DNA from: Conoideocrella luteorostrata
Taxonomy: Eukaryota; Ascomycota; Sordariomycetes; Hypocreales; Clavicipitaceae
DNA length: 64,000 bases
Direction of reading: 5' to 3'
Assembly: GCA_032433595.1 (NCBI GenBank)
Contig: JASWJB010000038.1
Location: 62,001 to 126,000, forward strand
In this document: positions 62,508-64,000 of the stretch, in pieces
How the letters are laid out: each line of letters opens with the position of its first letter
Position numbering within the stretch: position 1 is the stretch's first letter
Notes under the pieces: generated by a model
Databases searched by the model: none
Seen by the model: the letters and a program-made list of their open reading frames with translations, nothing else
Told to the model about the DNA's origin: nothing
Program-made: the position numbers and the translations under genes

Positions 62508-64000
62508 GGTTGTGTGTCACTCATATATGTATGCCAATCTCTTTACTCCGTACGCAGTGGAAATATAGGTATGAGCATAGATATCTTTAATGATGACGTC
62601 GAATGGAGGAACTCATTAGTTAGTGTCGTGTGGAGCGCGGCGCGATTGTTGAAAAGTGGACACTAGTTAGTTATTTACTATGCCCATAAGGTACGGGAGT
62701 ACGAACGAATTTCATGTGGCTCTTATTCAAGGCTCGATGGAGTTGGGAATAGTCCAGATCATGCGCCTGTACTGAGTGGAACTGGCAACATTTGCATTAT
62801 TCACCCACTCAATCGATATAGCCAAGTTCGAAAAGGAAACCATACGCTGTTCCAGTATAAATATCACGCCGACGAGTCCAGAGAGAGGATCACTATTTGA
62901 TGCAGGGTTGTAGGGTAGCTGTCCTCGGCGCTCGAGATGTTTATCTATTTGTAAAGTCGAAGCGAGCTGTGCTCCGTGAAGAACCCAAGATTCGTAACGA
63001 AAGAGCAGAATGATCCCGGAATGGATAAAATGATCGCGGCCCGATTATCATAGCATCCAACACGCATTCCTGCCATCATTTTCTGTGTTGGTCGATTAAC
63101 CGACAGCCAACGGAGGTACTATGCAGACCCTCGCACCACATTCTTCCGACCATCTTCGGGATGTGCGCACCAACCCAAGCAAAGGAGAAAAAGAGAAAAA
63201 GAAAAACGAGGAACGTTATTATTAGGATTTACGATGACATAGTTGCATACGAGGAAGCTGATGCTTGATAATGCATGACAAAAACGAGGCGATTGAGGCG
63301 GCACTGGCGGTCAGGGATGCCACCAAGTAATGGTCGCGGCCGAGAACATTATACGGCTCGTAGTAACTAGTTACATTTCACTTCGAGGCTCTCTCGCATG
63401 GCTGCACAAGCGTCTACTCCACTCCATAGTTTTGGCAACCAAGGACCAACGGCTGGCATTGTTATGTTTGTAGTGATGATTGAAAAACGTGCTCCCAACT
63501 AACTAGCTACAACAGCAGAGGGGTTCGCAATCAACGCGAGATTCTTAACTTCTCGGGAGAATAAAATACTCAACTTGTACAACAGTTGCCTGAGTTTGAT
63601 AATCAGGAGACATGCTCAAGTGGAAAAATAACCTTACCTTATCTTGGCTTGGGGTCTTCATCTATCGGCGAATGCTGCCCCTTTCGGCAATGTTAGTTGG
63701 TGCGTATGTACGTGTAATAAAAAAAAAAAAAAGGTAGCGGAGTCCGAACTCCCTGTTGTCGACCCGTGGGTTAGCTCACAGGTTGACTGGTCATTTTTGC
63801 AAACTGGGGACGCATCGTGAATAATGCTCCAGTTGCAATCCTGCCCGATGCTCTGCATACACCAACCACGACAGGAAGGAGTAAACAGATAGACCAAGTG
63901 TCCATCTTGTCCGGCGCCTGCGACAGCATTCGAAAAGGAGGCTGCCGAGATTTTCAGCCTCTACCTAGGACATGGCTTATACATTAACAATATGATGGTG
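62508..64000. other. Right-edge region without recognised gene
   Basis: Contains the promoter of the methyltransferase gene with one dispersed 9-mer (62544-62552) and a run of 14 A near 63719-63732. Open frames of 60-80 codons show no protein-like features. A gene beginning beyond the edge cannot be excluded. Confidence 0.4.

Noticed and set aside
1..64000. CRISPR array, prophage or bacterial operon
   Set aside because: Spliceosomal introns, fungal gene content and spacing show eukaryotic nuclear DNA; no regularly spaced repeats were seen.
1..64000. Secondary-metabolite cluster
   Set aside because: No polyketide synthase, peptide synthetase, terpene cyclase or P450 was found; one SDR and a monooxygenase relic are not enough.

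Overview
The window is nuclear DNA from a filamentous ascomycete, most likely a sordariomycete and probably of the order Hypocreales. It holds a hex1 gene (Woronin body protein, found only in filamentous ascomycetes), short GT-AG introns of about 50-105 bases, a fungal tRNA-Pro with an intron, and fungus-specific genes such as GWT1, a GI family 2 Cps1-type glycosyltransferase and a long annexin-like protein. The species cannot be fixed from the sequence alone.

Layout. 1-149: the 3' end of an unidentified gene. 512-2614 (-): urea transporter DUR3. 5922-9065 is a graveyard stretch: a broken FAD monooxygenase, an intact short-chain dehydrogenase (6550-7525), a piece of mitochondrial nad4L inserted in the nucleus, and a broken N-terminal domain of a fungal NLR/STAND protein. 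9602-10612 (-): octanoyltransferase LIP2, followed by tRNA-Pro(AGG). 11.2-17.7 kb has no recognisable gene. 17690-18874 (+): a conserved low-complexity protein. 19788-20696 (-): a peroxisomal enoyl-CoA hydratase/isomerase. 20.7-29.8 kb has no recognisable gene. 29763-31515 (+): polysaccharide synthase. 31.5-38.1 kb is again empty. 38053-39654 (+): GWT1. 40224-43192 (-): a charged-repeat protein with a DUF8035-like segment. 46861-48470 (-): bleomycin hydrolase. 49538-51238 (-): hex1. 53526-56839 (+): RQC2/NEMF. 57100-59706 (-): annexin-like protein. 61281-62507 (-): a putative SAM-dependent methyltransferase.

The genes form no operon or obvious biosynthetic cluster; they are mostly housekeeping genes (protein lipoylation, GPI anchors, ribosome quality control, peroxisome/Woronin body) separated by unusually long intergenic stretches. 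Two proteins end in peroxisomal PTS1 tripeptides (AKL, SRL).

The clearest unexplained signal is a 9-base word, TACTCCGTA or its complement TACGGAGTA, found 25 times in intergenic DNA and never in a recognised coding exon, sometimes as overlapping head-to-head or tandem copies. About 0.5 copies would be expected by chance. Exon boundaries below were placed by hand from reading frame and GT/AG signals, without transcript data.
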